DNA of 64,000 bases from Neisseria flavescens (GTDB lineage Bacteria; Pseudomonadota; Gammaproteobacteria; Burkholderiales; Neisseriaceae): assembly GCF_005221285.1 (NCBI RefSeq), contig NZ_CP039886.1, forward strand, positions 1,612,001 to 1,676,000, given 5' to 3'. Below the pieces are notes generated by a model. It was given only the letters and a program-made list of their open reading frames with translations. It ran no database searches and was not told the origin of the DNA. Shown piece by piece: positions 15,191-25,354 of the stretch (position 1 is its first letter; each line of letters opens with the position of its first letter). The position numbers and the translations under genes are program-made.

Positions 15191-18004
15191 TCAATGCGCC
15201 TCTTCCCAATTCATTCCCGCGCCCACCTCCGCCACCAGCGGCACGTTCAACATCCCTTCGTCCACTTTCGCCATAATCTGCGGCAGTTTTTCTTTCACTA
15301 AATCCAGTTCGGCTTCGGGTACTTCCAGCACCAGTTCGTCATGCACCTGCATAATCAGTTTGCTCTTCAGGCAGTCCCACAGGGAGGCTTCGCACTCTGA
15401 AAGCCATCGGGACACGTCTATCATGGCGCGTTTGATGAGGTCGGACGCAGTGCCCTGCATGGGGGCGTTGATGGCGGCGCGTTCGGCTCCGGCGCGGGCG
15501 TTGGCGTTTTTGTTGTGGATGTCTGGCAGATAGAGGCGGCGGCCGAACAGGGTTTCGACGAAGCCTTGGGCGGCGGCTTGTTCTTTGGTGCGCTGCATGT
15601 ATTCGGCGACGCCGGGGTAGCGGGCGAAGTAGCGGTCGATAAAGTTTTTGGCGGAAAGGTTGTCGATGCCCAATGATTTGGCAAGGCCGTATTGCCCCAT
15701 ACCGTAGATTAAGCCGAAGTTGATGGTTTTGGCGTAGCGGCGTTGCTCAGGCGAGACGTTTTCGGGCGCAGTGCCGAACACTTCGGCGGCGGTGCGGCGG
15801 TGTACGTCTTCGCCGTTTTGGAATGCGGCAATGAGGGTTTTGTCTCCAGAGAGGTGCGCCATGATGCGCAGTTCGATTTGGGAATAGTCGGCGGAAACGA
15901 TGACGCTGCCCGGTGGCGCGGTAAAGGCGCGGCGCACGCGGCGGCCTTCGGCGGTGCGGATGGGGATGTTTTGCAGGTTGGGGTTGTTGCTTGCCAAGCG
16001 TCCTGTAATGGCGACGGCTTGGGCGTAGGTGGTATGCACGCGGTTATCCCGGGGAGAAATCATTTCGGGCAGTTTGTCGGTGTAGGTGGATTTGAGTTTC
16101 GCCAGGCTGCGGTTTTGCAGGATGATTTTGGGCAAGGGGTAGTCGGGCGCGAGCTGTTCGAGCACGGCCTCGTTGGTGGAAATGCCGCCCTTGGCGGTTT
16201 TTTTCAGCCCTTTTGTCGGGATGCCCATTTTGTCGAACAGGATTTCTTGCAGCTGTTTGGGCGAGTTGAGGTTGAACGGCTGCCCTGCGGCGGCGTAGGC
16301 TTCTTGTTCGAGCTTCATCAGCTCGGCGCCGAGTTCCGCGCTTTGGCGGGCGAGTTCGGCGCGGTCGATTTGCACACCGTTGCGTTCCATTTCAAACAAT
16401 ACTTGCGCGACGGGCAGCTCCATTTTTTCATACATTTCAAGCTGTTTGGCGTCCATTTGCGCGCGCAGGTGCGCTTCGAGGCGCAAGGCGAAATCGGCGT
16501 CTTGGGCGGCGTATTCGGTCGCCTGCCCGATGGCGACATCGGCAAAACTGATTTGCTTCGCGCCTTTACCGCACAATGATTCGTAGGTAATGGTTTCCAA
16601 GCCCAGCCAACGTTCGGACAATTCGTCCAAGCCGTGTCCAAGATGGCTTTCGATGATGTAGGAAGCGAGCATAGCGTCGCCGGCAATGCCGTTCAGGGCG
16701 ATGCCGTAGTTAGCGAAAACGTGTTGGTCGTATTTGAGGTTTTGCCCGATTTTCTTCAGGGCGGGGTTTTCCAAATGCGGTTTCAGACGACCTAATACGT
16801 CCTGCAAATCAAGCTGTTCGGGCGCGGCGGTCTGGCTGTGTCCTACGGGGATGTAAACCGCTTCGCCTGCTTGGAACGCGATGCTGATGCCGACTAACGA
16901 GGCGTTCATCGCGTCTAATGACGTGGTTTCCGTATCGATGCCGATTGTGTCCGCCTGCGACAGTTTGTCTAACACGGCGGCAAACTGCGCTTCGGTGGTA
17001 ACGGCTTGATAATCCAGCTTTTCGGGGGCAACGGCTTTTTCAGGTAGCCTTTCAGACGGCATCTCCGCATTCAAAGCCGCCTGCTCGCCGATGCTGTCGC
17101 TGCCGAACAAATCATCGGTCGATCCGGTATTCATGTTTGATTCCGCTTCTTTCAGCCAGGTGCGGAAGCCCCAGCGTTTGAAATCGACAACCAGTTGCGC
17201 CCATTTCGGCGCGGTACGGCGCAGGCTTTCGATGCCGTCTGAAAGTTCGGTGTGCAAGTCCACATCGGTTTTAATCGTCACCAAATCATACGACAGCGGC
17301 AGGCGCGGCAGGGCGGCACGCAGATTCTCGCCCACTTTGCCCTTGATTTCCGAAGCGTGTTCCATCACGCCTTGCAACGAGCCGTAGGCTTCCAGCCACT
17401 TCACTGCCGTTTTCGGGCCGCATTTCTCCACGCCCGGCACGTTGTCCACCTTGTCGCCCATCAGCGCGAGATAATCGCGAATTTGGTCGGGGCGCACGCC
17501 GAATTTCTCCTTCACACCTTCAATGTCCAGCGTTTCGCCGCTCATCGTGTTCACCAGCGTTACGCGTTCGTTCACCAACTGCGCCATGTCCTTATCGCCG
17601 GTGGACACCACCACATTCCAACCCGCTTCGCCTGCCATTGCCGCCAGCGTGCCAATCACGTCATCCGCTTCGACTTGCGGAATCACCAGCACCGGCCAGC
17701 CCATCAACCGCACCAAATCCGGCAAGGCTTCCGCTTGAGGACGCAAATCGTCCGGCATCGGCGGGCGCGTCGCCTTGTATTCTTCAAACATTTGATGGCG
17801 GAAATTTTTGCCTTTCGCATCAAAAACCACCGCGCAATAATCATGCACATAATCCGCCCGCAACCGACGCAGCATGTTCAACACGCCATACATCGCCCCC
17901 GTCGGCGCACCGTCAGGCGCAGACAAATTCTGCCCCATGGCATGATAGGCGCGGTAAAGATAAGAAGAGCCGTCAACGAGAAGGAGTGTGGGCTTGTTGG
18001 ACAT
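15191..18004 (-). CDS. polA: DNA polymerase I
   Basis: A 937-residue three-domain repair and Okazaki-fragment polymerase. The 5' nuclease domain (about 1-300) starts 'TLLLVDGSSYLYRAYHAM' and has 'EADDVIGTLA'. The 3'-5' exonuclease domain (about 330-520) keeps acidic residues in 'GIDTETTSLDAM' and 'YAAQDADFAL', so proofreading is likely retained. The polymerase domain (about 540-937) has 'SADYSQIELRIMAHLSGD' (motif A), 'RRYAKTINFGLIYGMG' (motif B) and 'QVHDELVLEVP' (motif C). Two AT-type uptake sequences lie within it (near 17051 and 17232). Confidence 0.97.
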   Translation of the reverse strand: MSNKPTLLLVDGSSYLYRAYHAMGQNLSAPDGAPTGAMYGVLNMLRRLRADYVHDYCAVVFDAKGKNFRHQMFEEYKATRPPMPDDLRPQAEALPDLVRLMGWPVLVIPQVEADDVIGTLAAMAGEAGWNVVVSTGDKDMAQLVNERVTLVNTMSGETLDIEGVKEKFGVRPDQIRDYLALMGDKVDNVPGVEKCGPKTAVKWLEAYGSLQGVMEHASEIKGKVGENLRAALPRLPLSYDLVTIKTDVDLHTELSDGIESLRRTAPKWAQLVVDFKRWGFRTWLKEAESNMNTGSTDDLFGSDSIGEQAALNAEMPSERLPEKAVAPEKLDYQAVTTEAQFAAVLDKLSQADTIGIDTETTSLDAMNASLVGISIAFQAGEAVYIPVGHSQTAAPEQLDLQDVLGRLKPHLENPALKKIGQNLKYDQHVFANYGIALNGIAGDAMLASYIIESHLGHGLDELSERWLGLETITYESLCGKGAKQISFADVAIGQATEYAAQDADFALRLEAHLRAQMDAKQLEMYEKMELPVAQVLFEMERNGVQIDRAELARQSAELGAELMKLEQEAYAAAGQPFNLNSPKQLQEILFDKMGIPTKGLKKTAKGGISTNEAVLEQLAPDYPLPKIILQNRSLAKLKSTYTDKLPEMISPRDNRVHTTYAQAVAITGRLASNNPNLQNIPIRTAEGRRVRRAFTAPPGSVIVSADYSQIELRIMAHLSGDKTLIAAFQNGEDVHRRTAAEVFGTAPENVSPEQRRYAKTINFGLIYGMGQYGLAKSLGIDNLSAKNFIDRYFARYPGVAEYMQRTKEQAAAQGFVETLFGRRLYLPDIHNKNANARAGAERAAINAPMQGTASDLIKRAMIDVSRWLSECEASLWDCLKSKLIMQVHDELVLEVPEAELDLVKEKLPQIMAKVDEGMLNVPLVAEVGAGMNWEEAH

Positions 18005-18398
18005 GGAGAACCTGCTGTGTGTATGAAAATAATGTACGGATTATAAAGGAAAAGGCCGTCTGAAAACCGAAAATCAAGTTTCAGACGGCCTGATGTTTAT
18101 ATGAGCATTTCGATAAACCCTATTATTTCAAATGTTTAAGAATTTAACTCTATTGAAATCTCAATAAATTAGAAATTATCTAATCTGTTTTATTGATGCT
18201 GGAAAAGATTTAAAAAGACTATTTTACCAGCATAACAAGGCTAACTGCTTGACCAGAATCTATCAAAAATTCAATCATAACCGTGATTATATCGTCTCGA
18301 CTCCTGCTTATCTATCGACATTTCAATACCAAATTGCTTATCTTCAGGCAAATAAAAAAGCACAACATTTCGTTGTGCTTTTTCTTGATGAACCCACA
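18005..18398. other. Intergenic region between polA and the ATP synthase operon
   Basis: It holds an inverted DUS pair at 18053-18091 (15-base loop) upstream of polA, an AT-rich stretch with no gene (18093-18350), and the atpC terminator. The polA promoter probably lies in the AT-rich part, but I could not fix it. Confidence 0.6.
18354..18384 (-). terminator. Intrinsic terminator of the atp operon
   Basis: AAAAAGCACAAC and GTTGTGCTTTTT form a near-perfect 12-bp stem with a 5-base loop, 15 bases beyond the atpC stop, with a T run on the minus strand. Confidence 0.9.
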
Positions 18399-18824
18399 TT
18401 ACTTGTTTTTTTGCGAACGAAGGTAATCCAAAGTTTTCAGCTGGGCAATGGCGGCTGCCAATGCTTTGTGCGCTTCAGCCAAAGATTTTTCGTCTCTGGC
18501 TTCAGAAACACCTGTTTCGGCTGCTTTTTTAGCTGCTTCAGCACGTGCCTGATCCATTTCTGTACTGCGGACGGCAACGTCTGCCAATACGGTAATCTTA
18601 TCAGGTTGTACTTCTAAAACGCCACCGGAAACGGCAACCAGCACTTCTTCAGCTTCACCCGGAACAGTCAAACGTAATGCTCCGGGGCGTACCAAACTCA
18701 TAATCGGCTCGTGTCGTGGATAAATACCAAGCTCACCTTGAACGGTCGGAACCACCACAAAGCCGGCTTCGCCCGAATAGATGTTTTGCTCGCTACTGAC
18801 CACTTCAACTTGCATGGTGCTCAT
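18399..18824 (-). CDS. atpC: ATP synthase epsilon subunit
   Basis: The 141-residue epsilon subunit is part of the rotor stalk of F1 and modulates ATP hydrolysis. The N-terminal beta-barrel ('VEVVSSEQNIYSGEAGFVVV', 'GELGIYPRHEPIMS') and the C-terminal helical hairpin (residues 90-141, Ala/Glu/Lys-rich) are both present. It is the last gene of the atp operon, 10 bases after atpD, and is followed by a strong intrinsic terminator. Confidence 0.97.
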   Translation of the reverse strand: MSTMQVEVVSSEQNIYSGEAGFVVVPTVQGELGIYPRHEPIMSLVRPGALRLTVPGEAEEVLVAVSGGVLEVQPDKITVLADVAVRSTEMDQARAEAAKKAAETGVSEARDEKSLAEAHKALAAAIAQLKTLDYLRSQKNK

Positions 18825-18834
18825 GCCGGCCTCC

Positions 18835-20232
18835 TTAGTTTAAGGTTTTCGCTTTCTCAGCCGCTTCTTCGATGCCGCCTACCATGTAGAACGCTTGTTC
18901 AGGCAGATGGTCGTATTCGCCGTTCAAGATGGCTTTAAAGCCGGCGATGGTGTCACGCAATGCAACGTATTTGCCTGGAGAACCGGTAAATACTTCGGCA
19001 ACGTGGAACGGTTGAGACAGGAAGCGTTGGATTTTACGGGCACGCATCACAGTCAGTTTGTCTTCGTCAGACAATTCGTCCATACCCAGAATGGCGATAA
19101 TATCGCGCAATTCTTTGTATTTTTGCAGAGTAGACTGTACACCGCGCGCTACGTCGTAGTGCTCTTGACCCAATACCATCGGATCCAATTGGCGTGAAGT
19201 AGAATCAAGCGGGTCAACTGCCGGGTAAATACCCAAAGATGCAATATCACGGCTCAATACGACGGTTGCGTCCAAGTGGGCGAAAGTTGTCGCTGGAGAC
19301 GGGTCAGTCAAGTCATCCGCAGGTACATAAACGGCTTGGATGGAAGTAATGGAACCGGTTTGCGTAGAAGTAATACGCTCCTGCAAACGACCCATTTCTT
19401 CAGCCAATGTCGGTTGGTAACCCACTGCAGAAGGCATACGACCCAACAGTGCGGATACTTCGGTACCGGCCAGAGTGTAACGGTAGATGTTGTCAACGAA
19501 GAACAATACGTCGCGACCTTTACCGTTTTCATCTTTTTCGTCACGGAAGTATTCGGCCATAGTCAAACCGGTCAAAGCAACGCGCAGACGGTTGCCTGGA
19601 GGTTCGTTCATTTGACCATACACCATGGCTACTTTATCCAATACGTTGGAATCTTTCATCTCGTGGTAGAAGTCGTTACCTTCACGGGTACGTTCACCCA
19701 CACCTGCGAACACGGACAGGCCGCTGTGCGCTTTGGCGATGTTGTTGATCAATTCCATCATGTTCACGGTTTTGCCCACACCGGCACCACCGAACAGACC
19801 TACTTTACCGCCCTTAGCAAACGGACACAGCAAGTCGATCACTTTAATACCGGTTTCCAACAATTCGGTAGTTGAAGACAACTCATCGAATTTCGGAGCA
19901 GTTTGGTGAATGGCACGGCTCTTGTCGGTATCGATCGGACCTGCTTCATCAACAGGCGTACCCAATACGTCGACAATACGGCCCAATGTACCTTTACCTA
20001 CCGGCACAGTGATTGGCGCACCGGTATTGCTTACAGACATGCCGCGTTTCAGGCCGTCTGAACTACCCATTGCAATAGTACGGACAACGCCGTCACCCAG
20101 AAGCTGTTGAACTTCCAGAGTCAGACCGTTCTCGTCCAATTTCAGGGCATCGTAAACATGCGGAATAGCGTCGCGTGGAAATTCCACGTCAACCACCGCA
20201 CCAATAACTTGTACGATTTTGCCTTGGCTCAT
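18835..20232 (-). CDS. atpD: ATP synthase beta subunit
   Basis: The 465-residue catalytic subunit of F1. The P-loop is 'FGGAGVGKTV', the catalytic glutamate lies in 'GVGERTREGNDFYHEM', and 'ALLGRMPSAVGYQPTLAEEM' is the conserved beta-subunit stretch that includes part of the DELSEED-facing region; 'MDELSDEDK' is the DELSEED loop itself. It lies between atpG and atpC. An AT-type uptake sequence covers the short atpG-atpD junction (20262-20273). Confidence 0.98.
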   Translation of the reverse strand: MSQGKIVQVIGAVVDVEFPRDAIPHVYDALKLDENGLTLEVQQLLGDGVVRTIAMGSSDGLKRGMSVSNTGAPITVPVGKGTLGRIVDVLGTPVDEAGPIDTDKSRAIHQTAPKFDELSSTTELLETGIKVIDLLCPFAKGGKVGLFGGAGVGKTVNMMELINNIAKAHSGLSVFAGVGERTREGNDFYHEMKDSNVLDKVAMVYGQMNEPPGNRLRVALTGLTMAEYFRDEKDENGKGRDVLFFVDNIYRYTLAGTEVSALLGRMPSAVGYQPTLAEEMGRLQERITSTQTGSITSIQAVYVPADDLTDPSPATTFAHLDATVVLSRDIASLGIYPAVDPLDSTSRQLDPMVLGQEHYDVARGVQSTLQKYKELRDIIAILGMDELSDEDKLTVMRARKIQRFLSQPFHVAEVFTGSPGKYVALRDTIAGFKAILNGEYDHLPEQAFYMVGGIEEAAEKAKTLN

Positions 20233-20270
20233 TATCGTATCCTAATTTCCTGTTCAGGCTTCAGACGGCA

Positions 20271-21146
20271 TTAAACTGCCGCTGCACCTGCTACAATTTC
20301 TGACAATTCTGTGGTAATCGCGGCTTGACGCGATTTGTTGTACACCAAGCGTAATTCTTTAATGGCATTGCCTGCATTGTCGGTTGCGGCTTTCATCGCT
20401 ACCATACGCGCGGCTTGTTCAGATGCCATGTTGTCGCTCAATGCCTGATAAACCACAGACTCTAAATAGCGGCGAACCAAATATTCCAATACAGCGATAG
20501 GACTCGGCTCGTAGCGGTATTCCCAAGCAAATGAAGAATGACCTGCTTCGTCGTCAATAACGTTTTCACCGATAGGCAGCAAAACTTCCATACGCGGCTC
20601 TTGGCGCATTGTATTGACAAAACGTGAGTAAACCATATGGATACGGTCTAATTCATGCTTCTCATAACGTTGGAAGATTTCGGTCAGAGGGCCGAGCAGC
20701 AATTCCATTTTTGGGGTATCGCCCAAATTGGTTGCGCTGGCAATAACATTCAAACCGATACTTTGGCATGCAGCCAAACCTTTACTACCCAGGCACACGA
20801 CTTCGACTTCGATGCCTTGTTCCTGATACTCTTGAACTTGCGCCAAAAACTTTTTCAGTACGTTTGCGTTCAAGCCACCGCACAAACCTTTATCCGAGGT
20901 AATCAAAATGAAACCGGCACGACGCACTTCGTGGCGCGGCTCCAACAATTTGATACCATGATCGGCATTAGTCTGTGCAAGATGGCTCATCACAGTACGC
21001 ACTTTTTCGGCGTACGGACGCGCTAAGCGCATCCGGTCTTGAGTCTTCCGCATTTTAGAGGTCGACACCATTTGCATCGCTTTAGTGATCTTTTGGGTAT
21101 TTTGAACACTACGGATTTTGGTGAGAATCTCTTTTCCGACTGCCAT
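20271..21146 (-). CDS. atpG: ATP synthase gamma subunit
   Basis: The 291-residue central shaft of F1. 'KEILTKIRSVQNTQKITKAM' at the N-terminus and 'MVAMKAATDNAGNAIKELRL' near the C-terminus are the two long antiparallel helices that turn inside the alpha3beta3 ring. 'ITSDKGLCGGLNANV' is the conserved middle segment. It lies 24 bases after atpA in the usual order. Confidence 0.98.
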   Translation of the reverse strand: MAVGKEILTKIRSVQNTQKITKAMQMVSTSKMRKTQDRMRLARPYAEKVRTVMSHLAQTNADHGIKLLEPRHEVRRAGFILITSDKGLCGGLNANVLKKFLAQVQEYQEQGIEVEVVCLGSKGLAACQSIGLNVIASATNLGDTPKMELLLGPLTEIFQRYEKHELDRIHMVYSRFVNTMRQEPRMEVLLPIGENVIDDEAGHSSFAWEYRYEPSPIAVLEYLVRRYLESVVYQALSDNMASEQAARMVAMKAATDNAGNAIKELRLVYNKSRQAAITTELSEIVAGAAAV

Positions 21147-21170
21147 TTCAGACTCCTTTCATCTCAATAC

Positions 21171-22718
21171 TTATGCTTGGTAAGCGTAAGAAGATTTGAA
21201 AGATTTCATGGCTTCGGTCAATGCTTTTTCGCTTTCGTCAGACATTGCGCCTGATGCATTAATCGCTTCCAGAACCTCAGGATGTTGCGTACGAACGAAA
21301 CTCAAAAATTCTGCTTCGAAAGCCAAGGCTTTGGATACCGGAACATCTGCGTAAGAACCGTTGTTGATCGCCCACAAAGTCAATGCCATTTCGGCAGTGT
21401 TCAATGTGCTGAATTGTTTTTGTTTCATCAATTCAGTAACCACTTCACCGTGTTGCAGCTGTTTGCGTGTTGCTTCGTCCAAATCGGAAGCAAATTGCGA
21501 GAACGCCGCCAATTCACGGTACTGTGCCAACGCCAAACGGATACCGCCACCCAGTTTTTTGATGACTTTGGTTTGTGCTGCACCACCCACGCGCGATACG
21601 GAAATACCGGCATTGATTGCAGGACGGATACCGGCGTTGAACAAGTCGGTTTCCAAGAAGATTTGGCCGTCTGTAATCGAAATTACGTTGGTTGGTACGA
21701 ATGCTGATACGTCACCGGCTTGGGTTTCAATAATCGGCAATGCAGTCAGAGAACCGGTTTTGCCTTTTACTTCGCCATTGGTCAGTTTTTCAACTTCGTT
21801 TTCGTTGACGCGGGCCGCACGTTCCAACAGACGGGAGTGCAGGTAGAATACGTCGCCAGGATATGCTTCACGACCGGGAGGACGGCGCAACAGCAGGGAA
21901 ATTTGACGGTATGCAACGGCTTGTTTAGACAAGTCATCGTATACGATCAACGCATCTTCACCACGGTCACGGAAGAATTCGCCCATGGTACAACCGGAGT
22001 AAGGAGCGATGTATTGCAGTGCAGCAGCTTCAGAAGCAGTTGCGGCAACCACGATAGTATGTTCCATCGCACCATGCTCTTCCAATTTGCGCACTACGTT
22101 GGCAATAGAAGATGCTTTTTGACCGATAGCCACATAAATACAGATAACGCCTGTACCTTTTTGGTTAACGATGGCATCCAATGCCACGGCAGTTTTACCG
22201 GTTTGACGGTCACCAATGATCAACTCACGTTGGCCACGGCCAACCGGAACCATAGAGTCAATGGCTTTCAGACCGGTTTGCATTGGTTGGTCAACCGATT
22301 TACGCGCAATCACGCCTGGTGCAATTTTTTCGATTGGAGCAGTCAATGTTGTGTTGATTGGACCTTTACCGTCAATAGGACGACCCAATGCATCAACTAC
22401 ACGACCAACCAGTTCGCGACCGATCGGCACTTCCAAAATACGGCCGGTACAGGTAACTGTATCGCCTTCTTTAATGTGTTCGTACTCACCCAACACTACG
22501 GCACCGACGGAGTCACGCTCCAAGTTCATGGCCAGACCGAAAGTGTTACCGGGGAATTCGAGCATCTCACCTTGCATCGCGTCTGACAAGCCATGAATGC
22601 GCACAATGCCGTCTGTAACAGAAACAACGGTACCACGGGTACGCACTTCTGCATTGACGGACAGATTTTCGATTTTGGCTTTAATCAAATCGCTAATTTC
22701 AGCAGGATTAAGCTGCAT
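21171..22718 (-). CDS. atpA: ATP synthase alpha subunit
   Basis: The 515-residue non-catalytic nucleotide-binding subunit of F1. The P-loop is 'GDRQTGKTAV', followed by 'IYVAIGQKASSIANVVRKLE' and 'YPGDVFYLHSRLLERAA', with the arginine-finger region 'GGIRLALAQYRELAAFSQFA' towards the C-terminus. It lies 10 bases after atpH. Confidence 0.98.
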   Translation of the reverse strand: MQLNPAEISDLIKAKIENLSVNAEVRTRGTVVSVTDGIVRIHGLSDAMQGEMLEFPGNTFGLAMNLERDSVGAVVLGEYEHIKEGDTVTCTGRILEVPIGRELVGRVVDALGRPIDGKGPINTTLTAPIEKIAPGVIARKSVDQPMQTGLKAIDSMVPVGRGQRELIIGDRQTGKTAVALDAIVNQKGTGVICIYVAIGQKASSIANVVRKLEEHGAMEHTIVVAATASEAAALQYIAPYSGCTMGEFFRDRGEDALIVYDDLSKQAVAYRQISLLLRRPPGREAYPGDVFYLHSRLLERAARVNENEVEKLTNGEVKGKTGSLTALPIIETQAGDVSAFVPTNVISITDGQIFLETDLFNAGIRPAINAGISVSRVGGAAQTKVIKKLGGGIRLALAQYRELAAFSQFASDLDEATRKQLQHGEVVTELMKQKQFSTLNTAEMALTLWAINNGSYADVPVSKALAFEAEFLSFVRTQHPEVLEAINASGAMSDESEKALTEAMKSFKSSYAYQA

Positions 22719-22728
22719 GAAAACTCTC

Positions 22729-23262
22729 CTAATTTGTCATAGTCGCATACAAAGCATTCAGTTTGCTTTGTACGGACAAATCCAAGACCTGATCACCCAC
22801 TTCTACTTTGATGCCGCCGATTAATTCAGGGGCAACTTTAGCTACCACATCCAATTTGCTGTTGAAGCGTTTTGTCAGGATATCGGTAACATCGGCCAGC
22901 TGCTGAGAACTGAGTTCATACGCGCTGTAAACTACTGCCGATTTCGTATTGTTGTGTATCAAGGTCAAATCTTGATATTGGGCATAAATTTCCGGCAATA
23001 CCAGCAAACGCTTTTGCTCGGCCAAAACGGTAATGAAATTTGCCAATTCGACATTTTTGATACCGACAAGACCTTTGAGCGTTTCTGCTTTTTCGGAAGC
23101 TCCCGTTTCCGGTTGCTCGATGAAAGCAATGACTTTCTCATCTTGAACAACCGCTGCGAGTTCTTTCAGTTCGCCCAACCAAGACTCGATTTGGTTTTTT
23201 TCCTGGGCCAGACTAAACAATGCTTTCGCATAAGGTCTGGCAATCGTTGCGAACTCTGCCAT
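22729..23262 (-). CDS. atpH: ATP synthase delta subunit
   Basis: The 177-residue stator protein links the b dimer to the top of F1. It starts 'MAEFATIARPYAKALFSLAQ', a typical OSCP/delta N-terminal helix, and ends with the conserved 'PELIGGIKVEVGDQVLDLSV'. Four bases separate it from atpF, indicating translational coupling. Confidence 0.96.
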   Translation of the reverse strand: MAEFATIARPYAKALFSLAQEKNQIESWLGELKELAAVVQDEKVIAFIEQPETGASEKAETLKGLVGIKNVELANFITVLAEQKRLLVLPEIYAQYQDLTLIHNNTKSAVVYSAYELSSQQLADVTDILTKRFNSKLDVVAKVAPELIGGIKVEVGDQVLDLSVQSKLNALYATMTN

Positions 23263-23266
23263 AAGA

Positions 23267-23737
23267 TTACAGCTCCTGTTTTAAGGTACTGAGCAAATCT
23301 GCATGTTTGGAAGCATCAACTTCTTTACGCAAGATAGATTCCGCACCTTTAACAGCCAGTGTAGCAACCTGTTCGCGCAACACTTCGCGCGCACGGTTAA
23401 CTTCTTGCTCCACGTCAGCTTTTGCTTGGGCTGCAATGCGTGCCGCTTCATGAGAAGCTTGCTCTTTGGCTTCTTCTACAATTTTTGCAGCACGTTTTTC
23501 GGCGTTGGCAACCATTTCGGTTACCTGATTACGCCCTTCGGCCATAAGTTCTGCAACTTTTTTCTCTGCCTGCTCAAAATCGCTCTTACCGCGCTCGGCA
23601 GCAGCCAAGCCCTCGGCGATTTTTGCGGCACGCTCATCCAACGCTTTGGCAATCGGAGGCCATACGAATTTCATCGTAAACCAAACCAAGCCAAAGAAAA
23701 CTAGGATTTGCGCAAATAAGGTTGCATTAATATTCAC
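23267..23737 (-). CDS. atpF: ATP synthase b subunit
   Basis: The 156-residue peripheral stalk protein has one N-terminal membrane helix (about residues 5-27, 'TLFAQILVFFGLVWFTMKF') and then a long Ala/Glu/Lys/Arg coiled coil that dimerises and reaches delta. A proline-rich 'VWPPIAKALDERAAKI' hinge follows the membrane helix, as in other b subunits. Confidence 0.96.
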   Translation of the reverse strand: MNINATLFAQILVFFGLVWFTMKFVWPPIAKALDERAAKIAEGLAAAERGKSDFEQAEKKVAELMAEGRNQVTEMVANAEKRAAKIVEEAKEQASHEAARIAAQAKADVEQEVNRAREVLREQVATLAVKGAESILRKEVDASKHADLLSTLKQEL

Positions 23738-23810
23738 GTTACTTAACCTTCGTATCCGGGTTAATCAAACAGGCCGTAAGCCTGTATCTGAACGGATCGC
23801 TCCGTCTTGA

Positions 23811-24047
23811 TTACGCAGCACCAAACGGGTTAACGAAGGCGAACAACAGGGCAATAGCCACACCGATCAAGAAGGCCGCGTCGATCAGACCAGCGATCAA
23901 GAACAGTTTGGTTTGCAGAGGACCGATCAGCTCAGGTTGGCGGGCAGAAGATTCCAAGTATTTAGAACCAACCATTGCGATACCGATAGAGGCACCCAAT
24001 GCGCCCAAGGCAACGATCAAACCACATGCGATAGCAATCAAACCCAT
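23811..24047 (-). CDS. atpE: ATP synthase c subunit
   Basis: The 78-residue hairpin forms the proton-driven c-ring. Two membrane helices flank the polar loop 'ARQPEL'. The ion-carrying acidic residue is Asp56 in 'AGLIDAAFLIGVAIALLF'. The aspartate and the lack of an obvious sodium ligand set favour proton coupling. A 73-base spacer separates it from atpF. Confidence 0.97.
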   Translation of the reverse strand: MGLIAIACGLIVALGALGASIGIAMVGSKYLESSARQPELIGPLQTKLFLIAGLIDAAFLIGVAIALLFAFVNPFGAA

Positions 24048-24111
24048 TTTTAAACTCCTTAAAATAGTAAAGGTTAAACTACGAAAAACAAACTACGAAA
24101 AAACTACTTGA

Positions 24112-24978
24112 TTAGTGTGCATCATGCGCTTGTCCGATATATACGAACGCCAACGCCATGAAAATAAATGCCTGCAAGGTGATAACCAAAATGTGGAAAA
24201 TCGCCCAAGCCAAACCGGCAATCAGGTGGAACACAAATAAAATTGGATCCAAAGTTTCGATACTGCCGGTTGATGCCCATGCACCACCCAACAAAGCAAT
24301 CAGCAAGAACACCAGCTCACCGGCATACATATTACCAAACAACCGCATACCGTGGGATACGGTTTTGGACAAGAACTCTACCAAGTTCAGCAGGAAGTTG
24401 GCCGGAGCAAGCATTGGGCCAAAAGGTGCGCTGAACAATTCGTGAATCCAACCGCCAAAGCCTTTGATTTTGATATTGTAATAAATACATACCAACAATA
24501 CGCCAATTGCCAGAGCCAAAGTCGTATTCAAGTCAGCAGTCGGTACAACGCGCAACAGTGCATGATGATTACCGGTAATGCCTTGCCATGCCATCGGCAG
24601 CAGATCAACCGGCAACATATCCATGGCGTTCATCAGGAAAATCCAGACAAACAGGGTCAAACCCAAAGGCGCAACAGCTTTACGCGATTGTTCGTTGTGA
24701 ATAATGCCCTTACACATGTTATCCACAAATTCGAACAAAATCTCAACAGCCGCCTGAAAACGGCCGGGCACGCCAGCAGTTGCTTTTTTGGCTCCACGCC
24801 ACAAAAGGAAGCTGCCGATTACACCCAACAGAACGGCAAAAAAGATTGCATCAAGGTTAATGAACGAAAAATCAGCGATGTTTTTCAGTCCTTGACCCTG
24901 AGTAACATCCGACATACTGGTCAAGCTTTGCAAGTGGTGCTTGATGTAGTCGGCAGCGGTCATAGTTTCACCTGCCAT
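24112..24978 (-). CDS. atpB: ATP synthase a subunit
   Basis: The 288-residue membrane subunit forms the proton half-channels against the c-ring. The essential arginine lies in 'SHGMRLFGNMYAGELVFLL'; about five to six membrane helices are visible. Its start overlaps the end of atpI by 11 bases. The spacer to atpE holds a short direct repeat, AAACTACGAAAAA, occurring twice at about 24074-24102. Confidence 0.97.
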   Translation of the reverse strand: MAGETMTAADYIKHHLQSLTSMSDVTQGQGLKNIADFSFINLDAIFFAVLLGVIGSFLLWRGAKKATAGVPGRFQAAVEILFEFVDNMCKGIIHNEQSRKAVAPLGLTLFVWIFLMNAMDMLPVDLLPMAWQGITGNHHALLRVVPTADLNTTLALAIGVLLVCIYYNIKIKGFGGWIHELFSAPFGPMLAPANFLLNLVEFLSKTVSHGMRLFGNMYAGELVFLLIALLGGAWASTGSIETLDPILFVFHLIAGLAWAIFHILVITLQAFIFMALAFVYIGQAHDAH

Positions 24979-25321
24979 AGTGTTTCACTCTCAACAATAC
25001 TAAAAAAACCAAATGACTGACACTGAGTAACCCCAATAAGAATGGGAAAAATACCAGCGATTGATGCCATATCGCAAAAACGACCGACATAGATACCAGC
25101 GACAGCACTACTTTTAAAACCTCTCCACCGACAAACATTGAACTTTGCAGATCGGGATTTCGTCGGGAAAACTTTAAAAGTAAAACTGCAACTAGGGTAG
25201 GCAAAATGTACGAAAATCCTCCCGCTAAAGCAGAGAGGAGGCCGGGCAACCCGGAAAATAACGCACAAACAACTGAAATTATTAACAATACAATCACTTG
25301 CAATGGGACTATCCGATTCAT
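24968..25321 (-). CDS. atpI: ATP synthase subunit I
   Basis: A 117-residue protein with four membrane helices; AtpI assists c-ring assembly and possibly Mg2+ supply. ATG 25321 has GGAG 6-7 bases upstream. The frame is open further upstream to 25387, but that region contains the -10 and -35 boxes of the operon promoter and so is unlikely to be translated. First gene of the atp operon, overlapping atpB by 11 bases. Confidence 0.85.
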   Translation of the reverse strand: MNRIVPLQVIVLLIISVVCALFSGLPGLLSALAGGFSYILPTLVAVLLLKFSRRNPDLQSSMFVGGEVLKVVLSLVSMSVVFAIWHQSLVFFPFLLGLLSVSHLVFLVLLRVKHYGR

Positions 25322-25354
25322 TGTACTCCACACCCCAAAAACGCAAGGCAAATT